Source: Riptortus pedestris
Lineage: Eukaryota; Arthropoda; Insecta; Hemiptera; Alydidae
Direction: 5' to 3'
Assembly (NCBI GenBank): GCA_019009955.1
Contig: CM032228.1
Span: 255,127,501 to 255,191,500, forward strand
Length of the DNA: 64,000 nt
Shown here: positions 10,742-20,589 of the stretch, piece by piece
Position numbering within the stretch: the first letter of the stretch is position 1
Layout: each line of letters opens with the position of its first letter
The notes under the pieces: generated by a model
What the model saw: only the letters and a program-made list of their open reading frames with translations
Database searches by the model: none
What the model was told of the DNA's origin: nothing
Made by a program: the position numbers and the translations under genes

Positions 10742-11290
10742 CTGTTACCGCTCTAGCGGTCGCAATTTTTGTTTGATCCTTACCAAACTTCATATTTAAG
10801 CGTTTTATGTAAAAAGAAAGATTAAGTTCGTTAACGGCTGAAATCGGACCAGTGGGAGGGAGGGTTTAGAGGGGAGGAGTTTCGAAAAATCGAAATAACT
10901 CCGTGACTATACGTCGGATCAAAAGATTGTATAGAACCAATCTTATTGCAAATTAAATTTACTATAAATATTGTTATATACATTAATTCTCTATCTTGAA
11001 TATTAACCGAGATATTTGCATTTGTATTCTGCGTGTCACCAATAGGCTATGTTCGGAGTTTCCGACGAGAGCTCTGGCGGCCGTTTCCATAACTATCGTC
11101 CCTCGTGAATAGGTTTAGAGGTTAGGTTAACTGTTTTTTGGGCTAGAAACTACTGGGTTATTACGCCCTAAATAATGTTTTTTAGGTTTAGAGGTTTCTT
11201 ACTACTACAGTTGTTATTAGGCAGATTTCTCTATTGTAAACCTTCACGTAGGAAATCTGATTAGTTTACGCAGCCCCTGCGTAACGAACT
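10537..11290 (+). mobile_element. R2 (HINE-like) element, complete
   Basis: This is a reference-quality copy. It has AGCAGATTTCCC then the palindrome GATTTCCCTTAAGGGAAATC (10541-10560), and the left arm to CAAAACTGTA. (TA)n follows at 10664-10736, then TTGTCTGTTACCGCTCTAGC (containing the palindrome-like ACCGCTCTAGCGGT) and GGAGGGAGGGTTTAGAGGGGAGG. The body continues with GAGATATTTGCATTTGTATT and AGAGCTCTGGCGGCCG, then a slightly mutated subterminal repeat and the hairpin ACGCAGCCCCTGCGT, ending at ACGAACTTTT. It is 754 bp with no open frame, so it must be non-autonomous. Confidence 0.88.
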
Positions 11291-11602
11291 TTTATATGCA
11301 CAGATAGTTATTAACAGATGTGTGCATATGCATGACCATATGACTATATATTTGAGCATGATAGGTTTTTGTAGCTGAGGGTGTGTAGTTTGCAGTCCTT
11401 CCCGATCAATAATCTATTCGCGCGGATTAACAGACACTCGGCACAAGCTGTCTATACAATCCTAGCAGCTCCTCTCATCTTTGTAGAAACATTTTAATTC
11501 AACTTTATTTACTTTCGTGTGTATATATGTATGTGTGTGTGTGTTGGAATTGCAACTTTAGCAACTCATAGTTTTCATGGTCTTCAGTAAAAATATATTA
11601 TT
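11291..11602. other. Unassigned DNA between two R2 copies
   Basis: Mixed-composition sequence with a short TATGTATGTGTGTGTGTG run near 11526. No gene, RNA or known repeat recognised. Confidence 0.4.
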
Positions 11603-12029
11603 AAGTCCGTCACGCAGGGGCTGCGTGAACTAAGCAGATTTCCCAAGTGAAGTTTTACAATAGAGAAATTTCACGAGAGCCGAGCAGTTACAAAAACGGC
11701 AGAACGAACTTTTGGCGGGAAACTCACTCTCGTCCGTTAGCCGCCCAGATTTGATAAAAATGCAAATATCTTGGTTAATATTCAAGATAGAGAATAAATG
11801 CATATGACAAAATTTATAGTATATTTTATTTGCAATAAGATTGCTTTTATACAATTTTTCGATCCGACGTATAGTATCGGAGAAATTCGAATTTTCAAAA
11901 ATCCCCCCCTCCTACTGGTCCGATTTCAGACGTTAACGAACTTAATCTTTCTTTTTACATAAAACGACTAAATATCGAGTTTGGTAACGATCAAACAAAA
12001 ATTGCGACCGCTAGAGCGGTAACAGACAA

Positions 12030-12097
<68 letters not shown>
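11603..12097 (-). mobile_element. R2 element, right half plus (TA)n
   Basis: The reversed right end AAGTCCGTCACGCAGGGG is followed by the body, GCGACCGCTAGAGCGGTAAC, and a (TA)n tract at about 12039-12097. Part of the body between 11690 and 11760 is shortened. The left arm is missing. Confidence 0.85.
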
Positions 12098-12099
<2 letters not shown>

Positions 12100-12250
12100 G
12101 GGGGAGGGATAGAGAAGGGAGAATTTGAAAATTCAAAACATCTCCTTAACTAGTTCTTGTCTTGTTGAGCTATTTATGTTTTAAAATTGATGTTCTATTC
12201 GTTTTCCCTTAACTCAATTATTAAACGAGTTATTAGTACTTTCATGTTTA
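12098..12250 (+). mobile_element. R2-variant body fragment
   Basis: GGGAGGGATAGAGAAGGGAG, then AAAACATCTCCTTAACTAG and TCAATTATTAAACGAGTTATT, matches the variant R2 body seen at 16635-16800 and 59290-59480. No terminus is present. Confidence 0.55.
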
Positions 12251-12278
12251 CTAGTGTGCCATACCTGCACGTATATAA

Positions 12279-12281
<3 letters not shown>

Positions 12282-12312
<31 letters not shown>
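12282..12312. repeat. (GT)n microsatellite
   Basis: A GT run of about 31 bp lying immediately before a 5'-truncated R1 copy. Confidence 0.95.
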
Positions 12313-12315
<3 letters not shown>

Positions 12316-13018
12316 GCAAATATGCACATAACAAAAGTTGTTTATTTTGTTGTTTAGAGAAACTTTTGTTAGATACACTATAGTCGTATACCGAAGTTTA
12401 AAGGCGTTATACGCTAAAAATTATCAAAAAAGACCCAACCGAACTAAACAAAACACTCGGTATGTGTATTGGCACTAACGCCTTCCTTATAAAATGCAAT
12501 ACCAACATTTCTAGGGACGGGCAGGAGTGGGGGTTATAAGGGAGGCCTGAAATAAAAATTCGCGATATTTCATTGTCTATTTGTTTTTCGACAAACATGC
12601 ACATAACAAAAGTTGTTTACTTTGTTATTTAGATTAACTTTTGTTTTATACATTTCTCCATGAACAATGTGTGGAGCAAGTAATTTGCGTAGAAATATTG
12701 ATATGCTCAACAATTCATTCCAATTTGAACTATCAGGTACCTCACCTGGAAAATTAATTCAAATCTACGTTAAAATGTTGTCCTTAATAACTGAAATCTA
12801 TGCATAATGCACAGGATACGAGAAATATGACAATATGGAGGACAGTGAAGACTTACATAAAAAATTAATTTTATTATTAACAAATGCCAACAACGGGTAT
12901 TAATCCTAAACAGTGGGACGGGTAAATGTCAAAATATTGTGCAAAGTAAAGCCTTGCCAAAAACCATCACCATTTAGCCTCAAATCAATTCCCGGGCGAA
13001 GCCGGGTATTTGAGCTAG
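12316..13018 (+). mobile_element. R1 element, 5'-truncated
   Basis: It begins inside a unit (AATATGCACATAACAAAAGTTG) and runs to the complete 3' end CCCGGGCGAAGCCGGG, TATTTGAG, CTAG at 13015-13018, beside a short TA tract. The 3' unique part (TGCATAATGCACAGG.., CAGTGAAGACTTACAT..) is intact. Confidence 0.87.
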
Positions 13019-13455
13019 TATATATATATACATATTCGTCATCTACATAAAAAGGTTGATAACTTTATTTTTTTGTTTTCTTAAAATAGCTTGTTTCCCT
13101 TACGGGAAATCGGCTAAAACCGAATTTTATAAATATATAAATTTCACGATTGGATGATTAAAAAAATAAGTAAAAAATAAGAAATAACTCTATCAGAGAT
13201 AAGGTGTGGAGCCGTTACACTCGACGATGTGACAGCTGTTACAAAATATTTTCATAGGAGGCATGTAGTGTATCGAAGGTCATTGCACTCTGGAATATCT
13301 ACCAGCTCTGCTCGCAGCTATCTCTCTCTCTTCTACACCGACGGCTGCGTGCTCACTAGCTCTAGTAGCGCATTTCCCTTAACGGTCATCTCCTATTGAG
13401 GTTCCTACTTGGATTTATTCTACCGTCCATTAAACCTGAGTAAGAGTTGTCAAGA
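13019..13455. other. Degraded R2 pieces and unassigned DNA
   Basis: Positions 13028-13115 resemble a decayed R2 left arm (TTCGTCATCTAC.., TTTCCCTTACGGGAAATC). Positions 13365-13415 resemble the opposite orientation (TTTCCCTTAACGGTCATC..TATTGAGGTTCCTAC). The middle is unrecognised. Confidence 0.45.
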
Positions 13456-13505
13456 AAGTCCGTCACGCAGGGGCTGCGTAAACTAAGCAGATTTCCTTTG
13501 TACTG
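13456..13505 (-). mobile_element. R2 right-end fragment
   Basis: AAGTCCGTCACGCAGGGG with CTGCGTAAACTAAGCAGATTTCC is the terminal hairpin plus subterminal repeat. The body is absent. Confidence 0.8.
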
Positions 13506-13830
13506 CTACAACACACTTGTAATCTCATCTCCCCACAAATTCTCTACTCTTTCTACGTAAAAAAAAAAGCGGGAGTCGAGGAGGATACTGTAGGATTAAA
13601 AAGAAGAAAGTAAGAGTAGCTAGCTCAATATATGAGATACAAAAAAATGCATAGAATAACAGTTATAGATCATCAATAGCTTAAGATTGGTTCTACAGTA
13701 ATTTACGGTCCGGTTCTCTATATCGGACATATTTGTGAATTTTTTATACCCACCCCCCCATTAAATAATTTGATATTAGAATAACATGTAGCCCATGTAT
13801 ATACGTATATAACATATATATATATATATA
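13506..13830. other. Unassigned AT-rich DNA
   Basis: Contains A runs, a CCCACCCCCCC stretch near 13750 and a short TA tract at its right edge. No gene seen. Confidence 0.4.
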
Positions 13831-14529
13831 CTAGCAGACCCGGCCACGCGTTGCTGTGGCTAAAATTGTTGTTATATTACATTGTAGTATACATTTTAAG
13901 AGTAACGGTAGGAGAACATCAGTCACGAGGTTCACTATGCTTTTTACATAGATGGTATTTGTAAAATAATATGGTGACCTCCATGACAGATTTTCTACGA
14001 CTAAAACCCTTTAGTACAATGAAATTATTTACGAACCAAGACGGAAATGTTGAAGTTGGTACACAAATTCAAGGGATTAGGATTTGAAGGGGAAGGACGT
14101 TGAACACGATTGATTAAAATTTTCTTACAGTTTATATTAAGCAGAAATCAATACAAAAGAATTAATTTTTAAATTTATTATTTCCATTTAATTTTGTAAC
14201 GAATGAGCATATTACAAAGTTGTTAGTGAATAACATATGACATTTAAACTGTTACCATAGCAGTGCCATCTATTGATTACTTAATCCAGTCGAAAAGTAT
14301 CGACATCTGTTAGAATCTTTTGGAGTTGACAGACAATTGTGACTGTCAATTAATTATAGACAAATAATTTGCAATAAAATAAAATTGCGACTATAATTAA
14401 AGATCTAAGTTATCCTATCTCTCAAGTTGGACCTGACTGCTCACGGTGTACCAATTTAATTTAAAATCGGTTAAGTAGTTTAGGAGTCCATCGCGGACAA
14501 ACATCGTGACAGGAGATTTATTTATATTA

Positions 14530-14532
<3 letters not shown>
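13831..14532 (-). mobile_element. R3: Helitron-like-end element distinct from R1
   Basis: On the minus strand it ends GCCAC..GTGGC (hairpin), 8 nt (CGGGTCTG), CTAG at 13831-13834, directly against (TA)n. The other end (..ATCGCGGACAAACATCGTGAC, TTTATTTATATTAAGA) also lies against (TA)n at 14533-14585. The 702-bp body shares no obvious sequence with R1, but the end architecture and spacing are the same. It has no open frame, so it is presumably non-autonomous. Confidence 0.7.

Positions 14533-14585
<53 letters not shown>
14533..14585. repeat. (TA)n microsatellite
   Basis: Pure TA tract at the non-hairpin end of R3. Confidence 0.96.
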
Positions 14586-14588
<3 letters not shown>

Positions 14589-14646
14589 CCTCTGTCAAAA
14601 ATTGAAGTGGTCATACTTCAGTAGACGATTCCTGCCAATTTTAAAA

Positions 14647-15128
14647 AAGTCCGTCACGCAGGTACTGCGTTAACTAAGCAGATTTCCCACGTGCCTCACG
14701 TTTTTGCATTTATTTCAAAAATCAAAAGTTCAATGATAACAATATTTGGTATTTGAGATTGAAATAAAATGCTTCATAACATAATAGAATATTGTTAATA
14801 TGAGATGAGTAGGAATGGGGGGTTTACTGAAGACTAAAAAACTAAAAAATGAAAATATCTCAGTTAGTAATCAAGACAGGGGAAAAATGTGTATTACAAG
14901 ATTTATAGACCATTAAATTTGCAATAATATTGGTTCTATACAATTTTTCGGATCGACGCATAATAACGGAGATATTAAGAATTGTCGAAATTCTCCCTCT
15001 CTAACCCCCCCCTCCCCCTGATTCGATATCAGCCGTTAACGAACTCGATCTGTCTTTTTGTATAAAACGATTATATATCAAGTTTGGTAACGATAAACCA
15101 AAAATTGCGACCGCTAGAGCGGCAACAG

Positions 15129-15190
<62 letters not shown>

Positions 15191-15246
15191 TTTTCGTCAT
15201 GTCCTAACATCGCGTCATGAGTACGACCTCAATAGCTGATTTCCCT
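14647..15246 (-). mobile_element. R2 element, body type b
   Basis: The reversed right end AAGTCCGTCACGCAGGTACT is followed by a body variant (GTTCAATGATAACAATATTTGG.., GTAGGAATGGGGGGTTTACTG) that differs from the complete copy at 10537. It continues through GCGACCGCTAGAGCGGCAAC and (TA)n at about 15134-15188. A shortened left arm follows, cut off at GCTGATTTCCCT, just before a MITE. Confidence 0.85.
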
Positions 15247-15260
15247 GCCAGAAATATAAA

Positions 15261-15456
15261 CTGCTCAAAAGTGAATAGGGATATTGGCTGTTTTGTGGTA
15301 TGTATGGGGCCTAGCATATTTTTTTTTTATTATTATAAATATTATTAATAGTTATTGTCTTTTTCCCCCATAAAAAAGAAATTTAATTAAGATCGATTTA
15401 ATTAAAATTAATAGGATAAGAAAAAATAACCAATATCCCTATTCATTTTTGAGCAG
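15261..15456. mobile_element. 196-bp MITE with long TIRs
   Basis: Inverted ends are 15261-15294 (CTGCTCAAAAGTGAATAGGG..) and 15423-15456 (..CCCTATTCATTTTTGAGCAG), about 34 bp with few mismatches. TA-containing sequence flanks both sides, so a TA target duplication is possible. The inside is AT-rich with a T run and no open frame. R2 sequence lies on both sides. Confidence 0.8.
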
Positions 15457-15461
15457 TATAT

Positions 15462-15605
15462 ATGTATTTGTCGGTTACCGCTCTTACCCTAGCAATTTGT
15501 GCCGTATCGTTACCAAATTTGATACATAGGCGTTTTATGTAAAACTAAAGGTCAAGTTCGTTAACGGTGGAAATCTGGTTGGGGGGAGGGGAAGTTTAGA
15601 GTGAT
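15462..15605 (+). mobile_element. R2 fragment right of microsatellite
   Basis: TTTGTCGGTTACCGCTCTTACC, CGTTACCAAATTTGATAC and TCAAGTTCGTTAACGG are R2 body text. The copy stops after the G-rich motif (GGGAGGGGAAGTTTAGAG). Confidence 0.7.
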
Positions 15606-15886
15606 CAATTACGACTTTTGTCTCGAAAATTTTTATTGTTAAAATGCTGAAGTCGGGCATGGAATATTGGAGGTTTAGAGGCAAAGGAGCTGCTGGCTCC
15701 CTTTGGACTTTTCGGACTTAAACTAAATTTCCCAAATATTGCACTTTTATGCTTAGCCGTGCTCGGTGAGCTAGGATAAGCTATCTGTCCCAATTTATCT
15801 GTTCAAAATTTTATATCTCTTATTAAATGGAGACCGCTGGTATGGGGAAACCTAAAGGTACAGCGGGGGCAGAGGTGGGAAAAATA
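15606..15886. other. Unassigned DNA
   Basis: About 280 bp of moderately GC-rich sequence between R2 copies. A 62-codon minus-strand frame (15605-15793) is serine/lysine-rich and matches no family I know. Confidence 0.35.
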
Positions 15887-16436
15887 AAGTCCGTGAGGCA
15901 GGGGCTGCGTAAACTAAGCAGATTTCCCACGTGAAGTTTTACAATAGGGAAATCTGCCTAATAACAACTGTAGTAGTAAGAAACCTCTAAACCTATAACA
16001 TTATTTAGGGCGTAACAACCCAGTAGTTTCTAGCCCCAAAAAACAGTTGACCTAACCTCTAAACCTATTCACGAGGGGCGAAGTTATAGAAACGGCCGCC
16101 AGAGCTCTCGCCGGAAAGTTCGAACAGCCTACTGGTGACCAGTATCACGCAGAATACAAATGCAAATATCTCGGTTAATATTCAAGATACAGAATAAATG
16201 AATAGAACAATATTTATAGTAAATTTAATTTGCAATAAGATTTATTCTATACAATTTTTCGATCCGACGCATAATAACGGAGATATTTTGAATTTTCAAG
16301 AATCCCCCTCTAAATCCCCCTCCCACTGGTCCGATTTCAGCCATTAACGAACTTGATCTTCCTTTTTACATAAAACGATTAAATTCCGAGTTTGGTAAAG
16401 ATCAAACAACAATTGCGACCGCTAGAGCGTTAACAG

Positions 16437-16506
<70 letters not shown>

Positions 16507-16624
16507 GAACGGACCTCATTTTCGTCATCTCCTGGGTAGGATCGATGGACATTTGAAGAACTTTTTGGAAACTCGCATCATGAGTACGACCTCAATAGCT
16601 GATTTCCCTTAAGGGAAATCTGCT
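15887..16624 (-). mobile_element. R2 (HINE-like) element, complete
   Basis: On the minus strand it has AGCAGATTTCCC with the perfect palindrome GATTTCCCTTAAGGGAAATC, the left arm and (TA)n (16440-16500). It then has the ACCGCT..AGCGGT-type element (one side mutated), the C/G-rich motif, the GAGATATTTGCATTTG body, the subterminal GGGAAATCTGCT and the terminal hairpin. It is 738 bp. A sequence flanking T run at the left-arm side fits insertion into T-rich DNA. Confidence 0.88.
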
Positions 16625-16634
16625 AAAAAGAAAA

Positions 16635-16919
16635 AAAAATGGGTTTAGAGGGGGGAAATATTTTCGTATATTCAAAATAGTTTCGTTATTATGAGTCGAA
16701 TCCTAATCTTGTTAAAATATTGATGGATTACAATAGTTGTTGTATGTATTTTTTCGTAACTCAAATATTACGCGAGTTATTCGTACTTTCTTGTGACCCC
16801 CCCCCCTTTTACTCAACAGCTTTTTACATAGAAATAGAGATTGTTTCGCGAGACGAGAGTATGTTGTACCAGTATGCTGGAAATCTGCTTAGTTGACGCT
16901 GCCCCTGCGTGACGGACTT
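16635..16919 (+). mobile_element. R2-variant, 5'-truncated
   Basis: Starts inside the body (GGGTTTAGAGGGGGGAAATA) and follows the variant path (ATTACGCGAGTTATTCGTAC) to GGAAATCTGCTTAG, the hairpin text ACGCTGCCCCTGCGT and GACGGACTTT. Confidence 0.75.
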
Positions 16920-17479
16920 TTTGCACAATGGAAGGCAGGTGAATCAGGCCGAAACTAGGTCAAAGGGAGGGGCAAAACCGATATTTCCGTTGGAACCTGA
17001 ATCCGAAATTATTTGCCATTACAAAACTTAAAACATAAAATCCATTCTCGTGATTATTCTTTTTAATAAATGGTTAATTTTCAAATAGGCTGCAATATTT
17101 TTTGGCATAAAATAAAATAATTTTTTTTTTAAATTCTTCGGAAGGGAGAAAAATAGCTAGTAGTATTCTAGAATGTTTCCAAATTGGAATGGTCCAAGCA
17201 AGGAGCAAATGGTCTAAATATAAACCACTACTGACTATGGACTTCATTGACACTGGAATTTATTCATCAGCTTCAGTCAACTTGGAGCAATAATGGCTTT
17301 TCATTGTAGTCAAAAGAAGAGAAATAGCCGTAACCTATTCCTAAGGTCAAAGGTCAAACAAGACAATTTCTGCCAATTTCAATTGTGACTAAATGTCGGA
17401 ACGATATGAAAAAAATAAAATCGGAAGGGATGGCAAAAAAGAAAGAAGAATATATATATATATATATAATTGTACTGTA
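16920..17479. other. Unassigned DNA
   Basis: About 560 bp with no recognised repeat or gene. A purine-rich segment and a 22-bp TA run sit near 17453-17467. Confidence 0.4.
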
Positions 17480-17589
17480 TGTGTGTATGCAGCCTAAACG
17501 GCTGGACCGATTTGAATGAATTTTTTTGTATGCGTTTGGGTGACGCCCTGGATGCTTCAGACTCACAAATCAGCACGGCAGATGGATCA
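17480..17589 (+). mobile_element. R4 fragment
   Basis: The text GTATGCAGCCTAAACGGCTG, GGACCGATTTGAATGAATTT, then TGCGTTTGGGTGACGCCCTG is shared in inverted form with 31862-31992. The phrase around CGGCTGGACCGATTTGAATGAA resembles a conserved segment I know from many insect dispersed repeats. It is joined to an R1 piece at its right. Confidence 0.55.
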
Positions 17590-18615
17590 GGAGTTTATTT
17601 TGTTATTTAGAGTAACTTTCGTTATATACACTTTTTTCGTATACCGAATTATAAACGAGATATACGCTAAAACCTATAACGGAAGTGAAAAATTTTATTT
17701 GACAGCCAAGACTCAACCGAACTAAACAAAACTCGGTATGTGTATTAGCACTAATGTCTTCATTATAATAAGACATACCAACATTTCTAGGGACGGGCAG
17801 GAGTGGGGGTTGTAAGGTAGGCCTGAATTTAAAAATAGCGATATTTCGTTTTTCTGCAAATATGCACATGACAAAAGTAGTTTATTTCTTTTTATTTGAA
17901 GTACCTTTTATGATATTCACTTTTGTCTTATAACAAAGTATAAACGAGATATACACTAAAACTTTAGCGGGAGCCAACAATTTTATTGGGCACTAACGAT
18001 TAAAACGAACTTAACAAAACTCGGTATGTCAATTAGCATTAATTCTTCCATGATTATAAGCTATATTAAAATGTTTAGATTCGAACAGGAGTGGGGGTTA
18101 TAAGGGAGGCCTGAAATAATTATTCGCGATATTTCATTGTCTATTTGTTTTTCGACAAATGTGCACATAACAAAAGTTGTTTACTTTGTTAAGAGTAACT
18201 TTTGTTTTATACATTTTTTTCGGAAACAATGTGTGAAGAAAGTAATTTGATATAATATTGATTATTAATATTGATATGCTCAACAATTATTTCCAATTTG
18301 AGCTAGCAGATACCTAACCTAGAAAAATTTATTCAAATCTATGTTAATATTTTGTCCATAATAATTCAAATCTATGCATTATGCACAGGACACGGGAAGT
18401 ATGGCACTATGGAGGACATATAGTCTTACATAAAAAATTAATTTATTATTAAAAGTTAATTTTTATTACCAAAACCACAGCAACGACGGGTATAAACCCT
18501 ATACACTGGATTGGTAAATGTCAAAATATTGTGCAAAGTAAAGCCTTGGCAAAAAAAATAGCTTCTCCATTCACCCTCAAATTAATTCCAGGGCGAAGCC
18601 GGGTATTTGAGCTCG
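17590..18615 (+). mobile_element. R1 element, 5'-truncated
   Basis: Begins within a unit, includes two to three units and the full 3' unique part, and ends CCAGGGCGAAGCCGGG, TATTTGAG, CTCG. The terminal CTAG is mutated to CTCG. Confidence 0.83.
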
Positions 18616-18636
18616 TATATGTGTGTGTATATATAT

Positions 18637-18753
18637 ACGGAACTCATTTTCTTCATCTCCTGGGTAGAATCGATGGACATTTGAGGATATTTTTTAAAAC
18701 TCGTGTCATGAGTACGACCTCAATAGCTGATTTCCCTTAAGGGAAATGTGCTA
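18637..18753 (-). mobile_element. R2 left-half fragment
   Basis: GGAACTCATTTTCTTCATCTCC, ATCGATGGACATTTGAGG and GCTGATTTCCCTTAAGGG are the R2 left arm and palindrome. Confidence 0.8.
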
Positions 18754-18796
18754 AAAGAAGAGAAGTTAAATTTTGTAAAACAAATTCAATTTTTGA

Positions 18797-19559
18797 AGTG
18801 AAAACTTCTTTAGGCACGTTGTGCACCCCGTAAGGAAGCATTTGCGGGAGAGGAAAAAAGTATGAAATTGCGACACCGACACCGCCACCGCTAGTACTCA
18901 ACTCAAAGCTAAAGGAGCTTCTTTTCTTCATAACTCCTGAACCAAATTAGCTAGAATTTTCGTTCGCATACCATTTTAAAGAGGACAAAATCAGCATCAT
19001 TTCGTTCACAGATACTATGTATCTACCATTTTTACTTTCATAGATATTTTAATCCAAAGTTTAAATAAATTCGAATATTTAAATAAATTCCGATATTTAA
19101 ATAAATTCGAATCAAAACTGTTTGTATCCTACTTTAGCTACCATATACCGATTGTATCAGTTTTAGAAATTGGTGATGATGCTGGCAGTGATGATGGTGC
19201 AAGAGTTGTTGAAATTATGGATAGAAATTGATTTTTCTGAGTGTACTTAACTTATTTTTGTAAAGCATTTGTAATAATTCTGAAATGTAATTTTTTTCTT
19301 TTATGTAAAATAACTGAAATAATTATGTATAGTATTTTATATTGATAAATAAAACAATTCGTGGCACATTATTTTTTTTTATCACTATTATTTTTGTCAT
19401 TTCATTTTTTCATGTAAAATAAAACATAATTGTTACTTATTGATAAATAACTAAAAATATTTTTAAAATAAGACTTCGTAAAAAAAAATTCTCAGCAATG
19501 CCAAAATTGAGCGATCAAAGCTAAAGGAGTTTTCACTTCTACCGGCAGTCCCCTGACTG
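18797..19559 (+). repeat. R5 repeat, copy 2, with possible TIRs
   Basis: Positions 19057-19559 match 1-511 of the window almost base for base. A possible 17-bp inverted end pair, AGTGAAAACTTCTTTAG (18797-18813) and CTAAAGGAGTTTTCACT (19521-19537), differs at one position. The repeat identity continues about 20 bp past the right inverted repeat, so the true element edge is uncertain. It encodes no recognised protein. Confidence 0.7.
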
Positions 19560-19574
19560 CTATTTTTTTTAAGG

Positions 19575-20035
19575 TGGTTTAGTGCATTGTCGATATGTGT
19601 ATGTATTCAATGTTCCTGCAGTTAGTCAGTAGGTGTTGTATGGTTAATGGTCCATGGCATGTTCTGCAGAGAGCTATTTCTCTTCTCGTCATCAGCTATG
19701 AGTGGGTTCAATGTGAGTGTCCTATCCTAAGTCTCGTTAGTACAACTTGGTCTCGTCTATTGTCACCTCTCCTGGATGGCCACTCCCTTATAAAAGGCTT
19801 TATTTTCTGATGTTCTATGCCAATATTTTTGCCATTCATTTAATGTTGTCTGTTGTTGTGGTAGGGTCAGTAAGTTAAAGCCAGATGATTGCCTTAGGCT
19901 AGCATGTTTGGCGAGTTTGTCCACGTCGTTTGTACGTCCAATGTTTTCATCTCCTCGAACCCACAACATTGGCACTTTTGTCATTAGTTTCGAAATTTGT
20001 TCTAGGACTTGAATAATTAAGGGATGAGTGCTGTT
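19575..20035 (-). pseudogene. Non-LTR retrotransposon RNase H / C-terminal relic
   Basis: Minus-strand text HPLIIQVLEQISKL..KVPMLWVRG..DVDKLAKHAS fits the RNase H domain tail of Jockey/R1-type non-LTR elements (pattern xxWVxG..xDxLAK). After a frameshift near 19765 it continues DQVVLTRLRIGHSH..THS..LMTRRE..C..CHGPLTIQHLLTNCR, the zinc-knuckle-like C-terminal segment that follows RNase H in that group. There are stops at the position of LTHS and after it. The copy is truncated at both ends. Confidence 0.82.
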
Positions 20036-20146
20036 AATTTTTTTTTTTGTAGGAAAGTAAACAACTTAATGAATTAAAGTATATAGTAATGTGACGTGTT
20101 GTAGTCTGCAAGTGTGACAGTCCCACGAGTACGGCATGCAATTCGG

Positions 20147-20149
<3 letters not shown>

Positions 20150-20193
<44 letters not shown>
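20150..20193. repeat. (TA)n microsatellite
   Basis: Pure TA tract of about 44 bp, not obviously attached to R1 or R2. Confidence 0.96.
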
Positions 20194-20197
<4 letters not shown>

Positions 20198-20589
20198 CAG
20201 ATATACATTGATAATGAAAAGGAAAGCGTTTCATTAGAGTTGTTACTATGTTGTTTATTAGAAGCCTTGAACAGTTAAACAACACGTTTTATTTCCTTAT
20301 GCGTTTAATTGACTGTACGAATAACATAAAGGTTTGAATCTATAACGCTTGTGTACTAAATATTTTTAAAACGGGTTTATTACTTATAAGCATTATTATA
20401 AGAGGTATTAAGTTTATTACTACTTTTACATAAGACTCCTTAGTTTATAAAAGTGTTAAAAGAACTTACTCAAGCGCACTAACTATGCAAAGACAGTGAT
20501 TCATAGCTAAGGAGATTTAGTATATATTTATATATTTGACTAATATCTGATTAATCATAAAACCATACAGGTGACTTCTAGCATTATAC
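20194..20589. other. Unassigned AT-rich DNA
   Basis: No gene or known repeat seen. Degenerate TACTACAAG/TTATT words appear towards the right and grade into the tandem array. Confidence 0.35.
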
